A DNA stretch of 64,000 bases from Hymenobacter lucidus (lineage in GTDB: Bacteria > Bacteroidota > Bacteroidia > Cytophagales > Hymenobacteraceae), in the NCBI RefSeq assembly GCF_020447265.1, contig NZ_JAJADR010000007.1, positions 1 through 64,000 of the forward strand, in the 5' to 3' direction. This document shows, one piece after another, positions 25,410-34,601 of this stretch. The position numbers and the translations under genes are program-made. The notes under the pieces were generated by a model. The model had not been told where the DNA came from and made no database searches. It saw only the letters and a list, made by a program, of their open reading frames with translations. Each line of letters opens with the position of its first letter. Position 1 is the stretch's first letter.

Positions 25410-27254
25410 ATGAAAAAACTGCTATTGCCCACCGTGGCCGCCAGTTTGGCTTTGGCTTCTTTCTCCCTTCCACTTTCGAGTTCCTTTACCACCGTGTCCG
25501 AGCCTCTTTCCCTCGCCGACCCGAACACCACCGATGAGGTGCCGCAGGATCATAAGCTGGTAATTTACCAGGTGATGACGCGCCTGTTCGGCAACAAAAA
25601 GGCCGTCAACAAGCCCTACGGCACCAACGTCGAGAATGGCGTCGGCAAGTTCAATGACATCAACGACCTGGCTTTGCAGGCCATCAAGAAGATGGGCGTG
25701 AGCCATGTATGGTATACCGGCGTGCTGGAACACGCCACGATGAGCGACTTTACGGCCGCCGGCGGCCCCGGCCCCGACGATGCCGACGTGGTGAAAGGCC
25801 GCGCCGGCTCGCCCTACGCCATCAAGGACTACTACGACATTGCCCCCGACCTGGCCGTGGACGTGAAAACCCGTAAGCAGGAGTTTGAGGCCCTCGTGAA
25901 GCGTACCCACGCCAACGGCCTGAAGGTTATCATCGACTTCATTCCCAACCACGTAGCCCGCAGCTATAAGTCGAATGCCAAGCCCGTGGGCGTGGTAGAC
26001 CTGGGCGAGAAGGACGACAAGACCAAGGCCTTTGCGCCCAACAACAACTTCTACTACCTGCCCGGCAAGGCCCTGGTAGTGCCCAAAGCCGGCAACCCCT
26101 TGGGCGCCGCCCTGGGCCCCAAGGAAGACGGAAAGTTTGTGGAGATGCCCGCCAAGGCCAGTGGCAACGACGTGTTTTCGGAAGCGCCCAAGGTAGACGA
26201 CTGGTACGAAACCGTGAAGCTCAACTACGGCGTCGACTACCAGAACGGCCGCAAGATGTACTTCGAGCCCATGCCCGATACCTGGCTCAAAATGCGCGAC
26301 ATTCTCGTGTACTGGGCCCAGAAGGACGTCGACGGCTTCCGTTGCGACATGGCCGAGATGGTGCCCATCGAGTTCTGGGCCTGGGTGATTCCGGAGGTGA
26401 AAAAGGTGAAGCCCGACATCATCTTCATGGGCGAGGCCTACAACCCGAAGGAGTATAAGAACTACCTGGAGAAAGGCAAGTTCGACTACCTCTACGACAA
26501 GGTGGGCCTCTACGACGGCCTGCGCCGCTTGATGACCGGCGGCGGCAACACCGATGATATTACCAAGGTGTGGAGTGAGGAAAGCCGCGGCTTCGGCTCC
26601 CGTATGCTGCGCTTCCTCGAAAACCACGACGAGCAGCGCATTGCCTCCAAGGAGTTTGCCGGCGACCCGCGCACCGCCATTCCGGCCATGACGGTATCGG
26701 CCACGCTGGGCTCGGGCCCGGTGATGGTGTACTTTGGGCAGGAAGTGGGGGAGCCCGCCAACGGCTCGGAAGGCTTCAGTGGGGCCGACGGCCGCACCAC
26801 CATCTTCGATTACTGGGGCGTGCCCGAACACCAGAAGTGGATGAACGGCGGCAAGTTTGACGGCGGCAAGCTCGATGGCGTGCAAAAGCAGCTGCGCGAC
26901 TTCTACTCCCGCTTGCTGAACCTCACAAGCACCAGTGACGCCATCCGCAAGGGCAAGTTCTACGAGCTGCAGGACGCCAACAACCTGGGCAAGAACTACG
27001 ACCAGCGCCGCGTGTACAGCTACCTGCGCTACACCGACAAGCAGAAGCTGCTCATCATTGCCAACTTCAGCAAAGACGTGACTCTGACGCCCAAAATCGA
27101 GATTCCGAAGTCGGCGATGAAGGCTATGGGCCTGGACCCTACCAGGTTCTACACCTACACCGACCTGCTCAACAACTCACCCGCCACCGAAAACCTGACC
27201 ATCACGCTGACACCCCTCAGCGCCTACGTATTCGAAATCAAGCAGAAAGAATAA
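25410..27254 (+). CDS. Secreted GH13 alpha-amylase family enzyme
   Basis: A 614-residue exported glycoside hydrolase. The signal peptide covers about residues 1-25. Conserved regions are VIIDFIPNHVARSY (I), DGFRCDMAEMVP with the nucleophile Asp (II), IIFMGEAYNPKEY with the acid/base Glu (III) and FLENHDEQR (IV). It differs from its neighbour in having no N-terminal beta domain and a short C-terminal domain (LTITLTPLSAYVFEIKQKE). Expected to degrade alpha-1,4-glucans in the periplasm or at the surface, feeding the MFS carrier encoded next. Confidence 0.9.
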   Translation: MKKLLLPTVAASLALASFSLPLSSSFTTVSEPLSLADPNTTDEVPQDHKLVIYQVMTRLFGNKKAVNKPYGTNVENGVGKFNDINDLALQAIKKMGVSHVWYTGVLEHATMSDFTAAGGPGPDDADVVKGRAGSPYAIKDYYDIAPDLAVDVKTRKQEFEALVKRTHANGLKVIIDFIPNHVARSYKSNAKPVGVVDLGEKDDKTKAFAPNNNFYYLPGKALVVPKAGNPLGAALGPKEDGKFVEMPAKASGNDVFSEAPKVDDWYETVKLNYGVDYQNGRKMYFEPMPDTWLKMRDILVYWAQKDVDGFRCDMAEMVPIEFWAWVIPEVKKVKPDIIFMGEAYNPKEYKNYLEKGKFDYLYDKVGLYDGLRRLMTGGGNTDDITKVWSEESRGFGSRMLRFLENHDEQRIASKEFAGDPRTAIPAMTVSATLGSGPVMVYFGQEVGEPANGSEGFSGADGRTTIFDYWGVPEHQKWMNGGKFDGGKLDGVQKQLRDFYSRLLNLTSTSDAIRKGKFYELQDANNLGKNYDQRRVYSYLRYTDKQKLLIIANFSKDVTLTPKIEIPKSAMKAMGLDPTRFYTYTDLLNNSPATENLTITLTPLSAYVFEIKQKE

Positions 27255-27289
27255 GGCTTGCCAGGTGATTTGTCAAGCTGCCTTACTTC

Positions 27290-27480
27290 CTGCGGAAGCT
27301 TCCAACCTTCTTGTTGAGGGTTGAGAAAGAACTTCCGAGGGAGCCAACCTTCTTTCCGAGGGTTGCGGAAGAAGGTTGGAGGGAGCCAATCTTCTTCCGC
27401 AACCCTCGGAAAGAAGAAGGGAGGGTTCGGTAAGGACTTGGGAGGGTTGCGGAAGAAGGTCACCTTCCTCCGTAACTCTT
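27290..27480. repeat. Purine-rich repeat block with a perfect 23-bp inverted repeat
   Basis: The gap before the MFS gene is filled with copies of GAGGGTTGCGGAAGAAGG (27358-27375, 27442-27459) and related half units (AGGGAGCCAACCTTCTT, AGGGAGCCAATCTTCTT). Arms 27352-27374 and 27391-27413 are exact reverse complements with a 16-base loop. No such composition is seen elsewhere in the window. Confidence 0.8.
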
Positions 27481-27590
27481 CACCAACCCTCGGCACCAAC
27501 CTTGTAGCTCGGCGGGCTTTCTGTCCTTCTTCGAATATTCTCCTGCTTCCACGCTCTACTCCTTCGTTTTCCCTTAAAATTCCCCCCATA

Positions 27591-29216
27591 ATGGCAACCA
27601 GTGTAGCGGCCTCGTCCCCGGACACCCGCAATAAACCCCGCCTCAGCTTCTGGCAGATCTGGAACATGAGCTTCGGCTTCCTGGGTATCCAGTTCGGCTT
27701 CGAGCTGCAGAACAACAACATCAGCCGCATCTTCGAAACGCTGGGCGCCAACAAAGACGACATTCCGATTCTGTGGATTGCCGCCCCACTCACTGGCCTG
27801 GTGGTGCAGCCCATCATCGGCTACTTCTCCGACCGCACCTGGCACCCGTACTGGGGACGCCGCCGGCCGTTCTTCCTGATTGGAGCCATTCTGGCCACAC
27901 TGGCGCTGTTTGTGATGCCCAACTCGTCGGCTCTGTGGATGGCGGGCAGTATGCTCTGGATTCTGGACGCAAGCATCAACATCAGCATGGAGCCCTTCCG
28001 GGCCTTCGTGGGCGACAAGCTGCCCAGCGAGCAGCGCACCAGCGGCTTCGCCATGCAGAGCTTTTTCATAGGGGTGGGCTCGGTCATTGCCGCGGCGCTG
28101 CCTTGGATATTCAACAACTGGTTTCACCTAAGCAATACAGCGCCCAGCGGCGAGATTCCGCCTTCGGTGAAGTGGTCATTCTACGCCGGGGGTGTGGCCT
28201 TCATTCTGGCCGTGATGTACACTGTATTCACTTCCACCGAAACCCCGCCGGAAGACATGGAGGCGTTCCGGCGTGAGAATGCCAAGGTGAGTATCTGGGC
28301 CGGCATCAAGGAGTCGTTTATGGGCATCTTCCACATGCCTGTAGCCATGCGCCAATTGGCCATCGTGCAGTTCTTTACTTGGTTTGCTCTATTCTCGATG
28401 TGGATTTACGCAACCAATGCCGTGACCAGCAACATCTACAACATGAAGGTAGACAACAGCCTCTACACTAAGGTTGCCGCCTTCATTACTACCGCCGAGC
28501 AGCGTGCCGCCACCGACAAGGACAAGAAGGAGCTGGGCGCCCTGCAAAACGACGTCAAGGAAATCAACCAGTTCCAAGCCGCCGACCCGAGCAAGATTAT
28601 CACCATCAACATGGCCAATTACTACGTGAGCCATGCCCAGCCCACCGGCACCGACAAAACCGAGCTGGAGCGGGTGCAGGCGCAGTACAACGACGGCGCC
28701 GACTGGTTGAGCCTAGCCTCCTCGGTGCGCAACGGGGTGGCGGCCATCTTTGCCTTCATCATCCCGCTAATTGCTGCACGCACCAGCCGCCGCCTCACCC
28801 ACATGCTCTGCCTGCTCATTGGCGGGCTGGGGCTGCTGTCGTTAAAGATTATTACCACTCCCGAGCTGATTATGGTGTCGATGGGTATGGTGGGCGTGGC
28901 CTGGGCCAGCATTCTGAGCATGCCCTACGCCATCCTGGCTGGCTCCCTGCCCGCCAACCGCATGGGCTACTTCATGGGCGTGTTCAACTTCTTCATCGTG
29001 ATTCCGCAGATTGTGGCCGCCACGCTCCTGGGCTGGGCCACCATGCACCTGTTCCGGGGCAATACGCTCGATACCCTGGCCCTGGGCGGCGCGGCCATGA
29101 TTGTGGCCGGCTTGCTCACACTCCGCGTTAAGGACAACGACGACGTGCACCCCAGCGTGCAGATTACCGACTCGCCGGGCTACGACACGCCCGTGGCCAC
29201 GATACCGCGCACCTAG
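27591..29216 (+). CDS. MFS sugar carrier (SLC45/maltose-transporter-like)
   Basis: A 541-residue inner-membrane carrier with about twelve helices. The start LSFWQIWNMSFGFLGIQFGF and the loop SDRTWHPYWGRRRPFFLIGA (a GRRRP motif) are typical of the SLC45/glycoside-pentoside-hexuronide side of the MFS and of Bacteroidota maltose carriers. A soluble insert of about 100 residues lies between helices 7 and 8 (around AEQRAATDKDKKELGALQND). It follows two starch-degrading enzymes, so import of maltose or maltodextrin is likely. The open frame begins at 27321 but that part is repeat sequence; ATG 27591 is the realistic start. Confidence 0.87.
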   Translation: MATSVAASSPDTRNKPRLSFWQIWNMSFGFLGIQFGFELQNNNISRIFETLGANKDDIPILWIAAPLTGLVVQPIIGYFSDRTWHPYWGRRRPFFLIGAILATLALFVMPNSSALWMAGSMLWILDASINISMEPFRAFVGDKLPSEQRTSGFAMQSFFIGVGSVIAAALPWIFNNWFHLSNTAPSGEIPPSVKWSFYAGGVAFILAVMYTVFTSTETPPEDMEAFRRENAKVSIWAGIKESFMGIFHMPVAMRQLAIVQFFTWFALFSMWIYATNAVTSNIYNMKVDNSLYTKVAAFITTAEQRAATDKDKKELGALQNDVKEINQFQAADPSKIITINMANYYVSHAQPTGTDKTELERVQAQYNDGADWLSLASSVRNGVAAIFAFIIPLIAARTSRRLTHMLCLLIGGLGLLSLKIITTPELIMVSMGMVGVAWASILSMPYAILAGSLPANRMGYFMGVFNFFIVIPQIVAATLLGWATMHLFRGNTLDTLALGGAAMIVAGLLTLRVKDNDDVHPSVQITDSPGYDTPVATIPRT

Positions 29217-29235
29217 CGCGGAGCAGTGCTCTACC

Positions 29236-29269
29236 AAAAGCCTCTTCTGGAAACGGAAGGGGCTTTTTT
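29236..29269 (+). terminator. Intrinsic terminator after the MFS gene
   Basis: Arms 29236-29248 and 29255-29267 pair with two G-U wobbles and are followed by a T run, 19 bases after the stop codon. Confidence 0.75.
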
Positions 29270-29435
29270 GTGCGCCAGCCCAACCGGCACAAAGCCGGAA
29301 TCCGTATTTGCCCCGGTGTAAATCAGCACTTTTCGCTTCAACGCGGCCGGGCCGGTTCACCGTACTCTATAAGCCAGAACCGCCGGCTGAAACTCGTGCC
29401 CGGCCCGGTTATGCTACCTACCTCACCGGCTCCGT

Positions 29436-30533
29436 ATGCTGTTTGCTACCATCTTCTTCAGCGTCTTTTTCGGGGTATACGCTCTGGTACTGCTGTTGCT
29501 GCTCTGGCCCCGGCCGGCACTGCCACCCATTGCCAGTATGCCCCGGGTCAGCATCCTGATTGCGGCCCGCAACGAGGCGGCCAACATTGAGCGGTGCCTG
29601 CAAGCCCTGGCCCAGCTCAACTACCCGGCCGGGCAGCTCGAAATCCTGATTGGTGACGATGCCTCTACCGACGACACGCGGGAAGTAGTGCGGCGCTTTA
29701 TTGCCGGCCGGCCCCAGTTCCGGCTCTTGCCCATCCGGCAGCGGCTGGGCACGGCCCGAGGCAAGAGCAACGTACTGGCCCATCTGTGCCGCGCCGCCAC
29801 CGCCGACTACTTCCTCATCACCGATGCCGATATGGCCCTGGCGCCCGATTGGGTGCAAACGATGCTGGCTGCCGCGCCCGAGGGCGTGGGCGTCGTGACA
29901 GGCATTACCACGGCTACCGGCAACCTGTTTGGCCGCCTCCAGGGCCTCGACTGGCTTTTCGGCCTCAACCTGATTCGGGTGCTTACCGACCGGGGCCTGC
30001 CCATTACGGCCGTCGGCAACAACATGCTCGTGACGCGGGCCGCCTACGAATCCATTGGCGGCTACGAGGCCCTGGCCTTCAGCATCACCGAAGACCTACA
30101 GCTTTTCACCCAGATTGTGCGGCAGGGCTGGGGGTTTCGCAACATCATTATGCCCCAGGCCCTGGGTGTTTCGGTGCCCCAGCCCACGGTGCGCCACCTA
30201 CTGCACCAGCGCAAGCGGTGGATGAAAGGGGCCGTGCGTCTGCCCTGGCAGCTGGGCCTGCTCTTTGGGTCCTACGGCTTTTTCTACACTATTCTGGGCT
30301 GGCCGGGGCTGCTGCCGCTGCCTGTTATCGGGGCGCTGTACGCGGGCAAGGTACTTTGCCAGACGCTGTTTCTGGGCATTACCCTGCGGCAGGCTGGCCA
30401 CCGCGAGTCACTGGGCTTGCTGCTGCTGTATGATGTATACCTGCTGCTGATGTCGGTGGCGGTGCTGGTGTACACGGCCTGGCCGGGCTTCATTCTCTGG
30501 AAGGAGCGTCGCTACCAGTGGGCCGAGGGCTGA
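29436..30533 (+). CDS. Membrane glycosyltransferase, family 2
   Basis: A 365-residue processive-type GT2. An N-terminal membrane segment (residues 3-24) precedes the catalytic domain: VSILIAARNEAANIERCL, the nucleotide-binding DDASTDDTREV, the metal site TDADMALAPDW and the late HQRKRWMKGA (Q/RxxRW motif). Three hydrophobic helices close the protein. Relatives transfer sugars to lipid or polysaccharide chains; carotenoid glycosylation is conceivable in a pigmented bacterium but nothing here shows it. Confidence 0.88.
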   Translation: MLFATIFFSVFFGVYALVLLLLLWPRPALPPIASMPRVSILIAARNEAANIERCLQALAQLNYPAGQLEILIGDDASTDDTREVVRRFIAGRPQFRLLPIRQRLGTARGKSNVLAHLCRAATADYFLITDADMALAPDWVQTMLAAAPEGVGVVTGITTATGNLFGRLQGLDWLFGLNLIRVLTDRGLPITAVGNNMLVTRAAYESIGGYEALAFSITEDLQLFTQIVRQGWGFRNIIMPQALGVSVPQPTVRHLLHQRKRWMKGAVRLPWQLGLLFGSYGFFYTILGWPGLLPLPVIGALYAGKVLCQTLFLGITLRQAGHRESLGLLLLYDVYLLLMSVAVLVYTAWPGFILWKERRYQWAEG

Positions 30534-30569
30534 GGCGCTATAATACGGCCCGGGCGGCTCCGTTCGGTT

Positions 30570-31052
30570 TTAGCTGCCCAGCCACTGGTACGCGGCCTGC
30601 TCTTCGATAAAGGTGCGGAACACCGCCTCGTGTACCGCCAGCCGGCTGTCGATTACTTCCTTATGGTAGGGTGTAACCAGGTAAGCCACCCGAAAAGGCG
30701 CGTCGGGTAGGGCCAACTGCATTTCCCGGCGAAAATCGGTGAGCACCCAGCTGAAGTCCTCGGCTTCAGCCAGCCCCCGAATGCGCAGATCGATAAGCCA
30801 ATGCCGGGCCTGGTGGAATAGGGCAAACGCCAGGGCCGCTTCGTAGCCCGCCCGGTGCTCAGCCGACGACACCAGCCGCGTCCAGCGCAGAAACAGAATG
30901 CGCAGATCGGGGCGGTAGGAGAGGCGCAGATAGTCTAGCTCGGCAGAAGGAACGGGCACGAAACGACAGAAAAGAGGATTGGGCAGCCGCGCTGCGGCAG
31001 CCGTTGCTAATGCAACAACGAAGAGCTGGGGTAATGTTTTCGGTTGGCACAT
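30570..31052 (-). CDS. Conserved protein of unknown function, SpoIIAA/STAS-like fold
   Basis: A 160-residue protein with a strand-helix pattern: LRYSYRPDLRILFLRWTRLV-like strands, a helix with AALAFALFHQARHWLIDLRI, then EDFSWVLTDFRREMQLAL and PFRVAYLVTPYH. This resembles the small STAS/SpoIIAA-like proteins common in Bacteroidota, where a strand holding LIDLR is followed by a helix. No enzyme motif is visible. Several starts are possible; ATG 31052 is chosen because the upstream part (to 31133) is Arg-rich and looks untranslated. Confidence 0.6.
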   Translation of the reverse strand: MCQPKTLPQLFVVALATAAAARLPNPLFCRFVPVPSAELDYLRLSYRPDLRILFLRWTRLVSSAEHRAGYEAALAFALFHQARHWLIDLRIRGLAEAEDFSWVLTDFRREMQLALPDAPFRVAYLVTPYHKEVIDSRLAVHEAVFRTFIEEQAAYQWLGS

Positions 31053-31202
31053 ACGCCACTGACGACGGCCGCTGCCAGCCGTGGAACGAACTTCCGGCCG
31101 CCGTTTCCGGGTTGAGGGCAGCAGTCGGCGCAACGGGTGGCGGGGCGGGGTTGTCTTTTAACCGCTTACCTTCCCGGCCCCATTCTTTTCTATTCCTTTT
31201 CT

Positions 31203-34200
31203 ATGCTCAAAAATTCGCTCTTGCTCCTGGGCCTCGGTGCCGCCCTGACGGCGGTGCCGGCCACGGCGCAGCAAAAAAAACCTACTGCCACTACCTCGGC
31301 CACCGGCACCCGCCTCGTCGAAAAAGTAACCCGCAAAGCCGGGGAGCTGGTAATTCCCTACGAGAAGTACGTGCTGCCTAATGGCCTTACGCTCGTCGTA
31401 ACCGAAGACCACTCCGACCCGCTGGTGCACGTGGATGTAACGTACCACGTGGGCTCGGCCCGGGAACAGATCGGCAAGTCGGGCTTTGCGCACTTCTTCG
31501 AGCATATGATGTTTGAGGGCTCCGACCACGCCCCGCAGGGCACGTTCGACAAGGTTATTATCGGCGCGGGCGGCACCAACAACGGCAGCACCACCCGCGA
31601 CCGGACCAACTACTACGAAACCATTCCGAGCAATCAGTTGGAGCGGGCCCTGTGGCTGGAAGCCGACCGCATGGGATTTCTGCTCGATGCCGTGACGCAA
31701 AAGCGCTTTGAGGTGCAGCGCTCCACGGTGAAAAATGAGCGGGGCCAGAACTACGACAACCGCCCCTACGGGCTGGTGAGCGAGTACGTGTCGAAAACGC
31801 TGTACCCCTACGGCCACCCCTACAGCTGGCTGACCATCGGCTACCTCGAAGACCTGGACCGCTCCGACGTAAACGACCTGAAGCAGTTCTTTCTGCGCTG
31901 GTACGGCCCCAACAACGCTACCCTCACCGTGGGCGGCGACGTGAAGCCGGCCGAGGTAGTGGCCATGGCTGAGAAATACTTCGGCACGATTCCGAGCGGG
32001 CCGGCCGTGCAGAACATGAAGCTGCCCGCGCCCAAGCTCACCCAGGACCGCTACGTGAGCTACCAGGACAATGTGCGCTTTCCGTTGCTGCAAATGGTGT
32101 TTCCGACGGTGCCCCAAAACCACCCCGATGAAACGGCCCTCGATGCGCTGGCCGAAATAATTGGGGGCAGCAAAAACGCGCTGCTCTACCAGAACCTGAC
32201 CAAGCCCCAGAAAGCCATCAGCGCCGCCGCTTACCACCCCACCTCCGAGCTGGGCGGCGAGTTTACCATTGCGGCCCGCGCCTTTCCCGGCAAGGGACTC
32301 GACAGCCTCGAATACCGGGTGCGCCAAAGCCTGGCCGAGTTTGAGCGCCGGGGTGTGAAAGACGAAGACCTGCAGCGCTTCAAGGCCAGCCGGGAGGCCG
32401 ACCTTATTGGTAGCCTGAGCAGCGTGAGTGGCAAGGTAACGCGGCTGGCTTCCAACCAGACCTTTACCGGCAACCCCAACTTCATTACCATCGAGCTGCA
32501 GCGCCTGCGCGCCCTCACCAAGGCCGATGTGCAGCGGGTATACACGCAGTACATCAAAGGCAAAAAAGCCGTGGTGCTGAGCGTATTGCCCAAGTCGGCC
32601 CCAACGAAGCCCGCCAAGCCCGACAACTTTACCATCAGCAAAGAAGGCTACAAAGCCCCGGCCGACGAGTACAAGAACCTGACCTACGTAAAGGCCAAGG
32701 ATACCTTTGACCGGGCCAAGCTACCCGGCGCCGGTGCCAACCCCGTGGTGAAAGTGCCCGCCCTGTGGCAGGAGCAGTTTCAGAACGGCCTGCGCGTGAT
32801 GGGCACCCGCTCCACGGAAGTACCCACCGTGAATATGCTGCTCACCATTCGGGGCGGCCACCGCATTGAGCAGCAAAACCCCGCCAAAGCCGGCGTGGCG
32901 GCCCTCACGGCAGCCTTGCTCAACGAGGGCACTCAGAAATACACCAGTGAGCAGTTTGCCGACGCCCTGGAGCGCCTGGGCAGCTCCATTACCGTGACGC
33001 CCGGCACCGACAACACCACTGTGAGCGTGCAGAGCCTGACCAAGAACCTGCCCGCTACTCTGGCCCTGCTGGAAGAGCGGCTGCTGCGGCCCCGCTTCGA
33101 TGCCGCCGACTTTGCCCGACTCAAAAAGCAGACGCTGGAAAGCATTGCCAACCAGAGCACCCAGCCCACCGTCATTGCCGATAAAACCTACAACGCCCTG
33201 CTCTACGGCCCCGGCGACATCATGAGCGTGCCCGTTATCGGTACCACCAGCACGGTGCAAAGCCTCACGCTCGACGATGTGAAGCAGTTTTACCAGCAGT
33301 ACTACGGCCCCGATTTGTCGCACCTGGTGATTGTAGGTGATGTAGAGCAGAAAGACGTGGTAGGCAAGCTGGGCTTTTTGCAGAACTGGGGCCGCAAAGG
33401 CGTGACGCTGCCCGCCGGCAACCCCGGCAAGCAGCCCGATAAGACACGCATCTACTTTGTGAACAAGCCTGATGCTGCGCAGTCGGAAATCCGCATTGGC
33501 TACCTGGCTCTGCCCTACGACGCCACTGGCGAGTACTATCGCGCCTACTTGGCCAACTACCTGCTGGGCGGCTCGTTTGCCAGCCGTATCAACCACAACC
33601 TGCGCGAGGAAAAAGGCTACACCTACGGGGCCTACTCCAGCTTCCGGGGTACGCGCTACGTGGGTCCGTTTACGGCCCAGGCCGGCGTGCGGGCCGATGC
33701 TACCACAGCTTCGCTGGTTGAGTTCGGCAAGGAAATAAAGGGCTACACCACCGGCATTTCCGACGATGAGTTGCAGCTGCTTCAAACGTCGGTGGGGCAA
33801 AGCGACGCGCTGAAATATGAAACCGGCCAGCAGAAAGCCGCTTTCCTGGCCCGCCTGCTCGAATATGACCTCACGCCCGACTTCGTGCAGAAGCAGAACG
33901 ATATCCTACGCGCCCTCAAGAAGGAAGACGTGCAGGCCATTGCCCAGAAATACCTGCCCGTCGATAATATGTACATCGTCGTCGTTGGCGACCGGAACAA
34001 GGTGTTCCCCGGCATCAATACGCTGGGTTACGAAATCGTGGAAATGGACGCCGAGGGCAACCGCCTGACCAGCGCCATTCCCGCCGCCAGCACCGTAACG
34101 GCCACCCCGGCTGCCCCCGCCGACGTGAAAAAGGCCAAGTCCAAGACCAAGGACGAGGACGGCCGCAAAGCCAAACGCAAGCTCAAAAAGGACGAGGACG

Positions 34201-34229
34201 GCACCAAAGTGAAGGAGAAGACCGAGTAA
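31203..34229 (+). CDS. M16 family zinc metallopeptidase, two-unit
   Basis: A 1008-residue exported protease. A signal peptide (residues 1-22) precedes two tandem M16 units. The first has the inverted zinc motif HFFEHMMFEG (HxxEH at residues 97-101) and the downstream Glu region TVKNERGQNYDNRPYG. The second (from about residue 515) lacks HxxEH, as is usual for the inactive half, but keeps GGSFASRINHNLREEKGYTYG. The C-terminal 40 residues are Lys/Asp-rich (KAKSKTKDEDGRKAKRK), probably disordered. It should digest small peptides in the periplasm. Confidence 0.92.
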   Translation: MLKNSLLLLGLGAALTAVPATAQQKKPTATTSATGTRLVEKVTRKAGELVIPYEKYVLPNGLTLVVTEDHSDPLVHVDVTYHVGSAREQIGKSGFAHFFEHMMFEGSDHAPQGTFDKVIIGAGGTNNGSTTRDRTNYYETIPSNQLERALWLEADRMGFLLDAVTQKRFEVQRSTVKNERGQNYDNRPYGLVSEYVSKTLYPYGHPYSWLTIGYLEDLDRSDVNDLKQFFLRWYGPNNATLTVGGDVKPAEVVAMAEKYFGTIPSGPAVQNMKLPAPKLTQDRYVSYQDNVRFPLLQMVFPTVPQNHPDETALDALAEIIGGSKNALLYQNLTKPQKAISAAAYHPTSELGGEFTIAARAFPGKGLDSLEYRVRQSLAEFERRGVKDEDLQRFKASREADLIGSLSSVSGKVTRLASNQTFTGNPNFITIELQRLRALTKADVQRVYTQYIKGKKAVVLSVLPKSAPTKPAKPDNFTISKEGYKAPADEYKNLTYVKAKDTFDRAKLPGAGANPVVKVPALWQEQFQNGLRVMGTRSTEVPTVNMLLTIRGGHRIEQQNPAKAGVAALTAALLNEGTQKYTSEQFADALERLGSSITVTPGTDNTTVSVQSLTKNLPATLALLEERLLRPRFDAADFARLKKQTLESIANQSTQPTVIADKTYNALLYGPGDIMSVPVIGTTSTVQSLTLDDVKQFYQQYYGPDLSHLVIVGDVEQKDVVGKLGFLQNWGRKGVTLPAGNPGKQPDKTRIYFVNKPDAAQSEIRIGYLALPYDATGEYYRAYLANYLLGGSFASRINHNLREEKGYTYGAYSSFRGTRYVGPFTAQAGVRADATTASLVEFGKEIKGYTTGISDDELQLLQTSVGQSDALKYETGQQKAAFLARLLEYDLTPDFVQKQNDILRALKKEDVQAIAQKYLPVDNMYIVVVGDRNKVFPGINTLGYEIVEMDAEGNRLTSAIPAASTVTATPAAPADVKKAKSKTKDEDGRKAKRKLKKDEDGTKVKEKTE

Positions 34230-34250
34230 TCTGCGGCTCCTGCTTTTGTT

Positions 34251-34285
34251 AAAAGCCCGGTTCCTGGTAGGAGCCGGGCTTTTTT
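34251..34285 (+). terminator. Intrinsic terminator after the M16 gene
   Basis: Arms 34251-34265 and 34269-34283 pair with one wobble and end in a T run. Confidence 0.85.
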
Positions 34286-34305
34286 ACGCCATAAAACGGG
34301 GTGGC

Positions 34306-34378
34306 GACGCAACCTTGCGTCTCCTCGGCCGCGCCGTAACAACAATTGTTATTCAACGACGAGACGCAAGGTTGCGTC
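34306..34378. repeat. Inverted repeat GACGCAACCTTGCGTCTC
   Basis: The 18-base arm at 34306-34323 and its exact reverse complement at 34361-34378 enclose 37 bases. Each arm is itself nearly palindromic (GACGCAAnnTTGCGTC). The rest of the gap up to 34563 shows no gene. Confidence 0.8.
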
Positions 34379-34563
34379 TCTACACCCGTTCACCAAAAAC
34401 TTGCTAGTCCTCGCAGCACCCAAAGAAACCTAGGAGCTGCTTCCAGAACTTGCGGGGACGGTGCATCCATACCGTGGGCTTTGCTCAGCAGCGGAACAAT
34501 TTACCCCTGGGCTGTTGTCGTTTAGCTGAAGGGGCCGCATGCAGCCTCCGAGGCTATATTGCG

Positions 34564-34571
34564 TATCTTTC
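34564..34571 (+). promoter_or_regulatory. -7-like box before the DUF4175 gene
   Basis: TATCTTTC differs from TAnnTTTG at the last base and lies 31 bases before the TTG start at 34602. Confidence 0.3.
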
Positions 34572-34601
34572 CGAGGGGTCTGTACTGGGCTCTTTTAGTT
34601 A

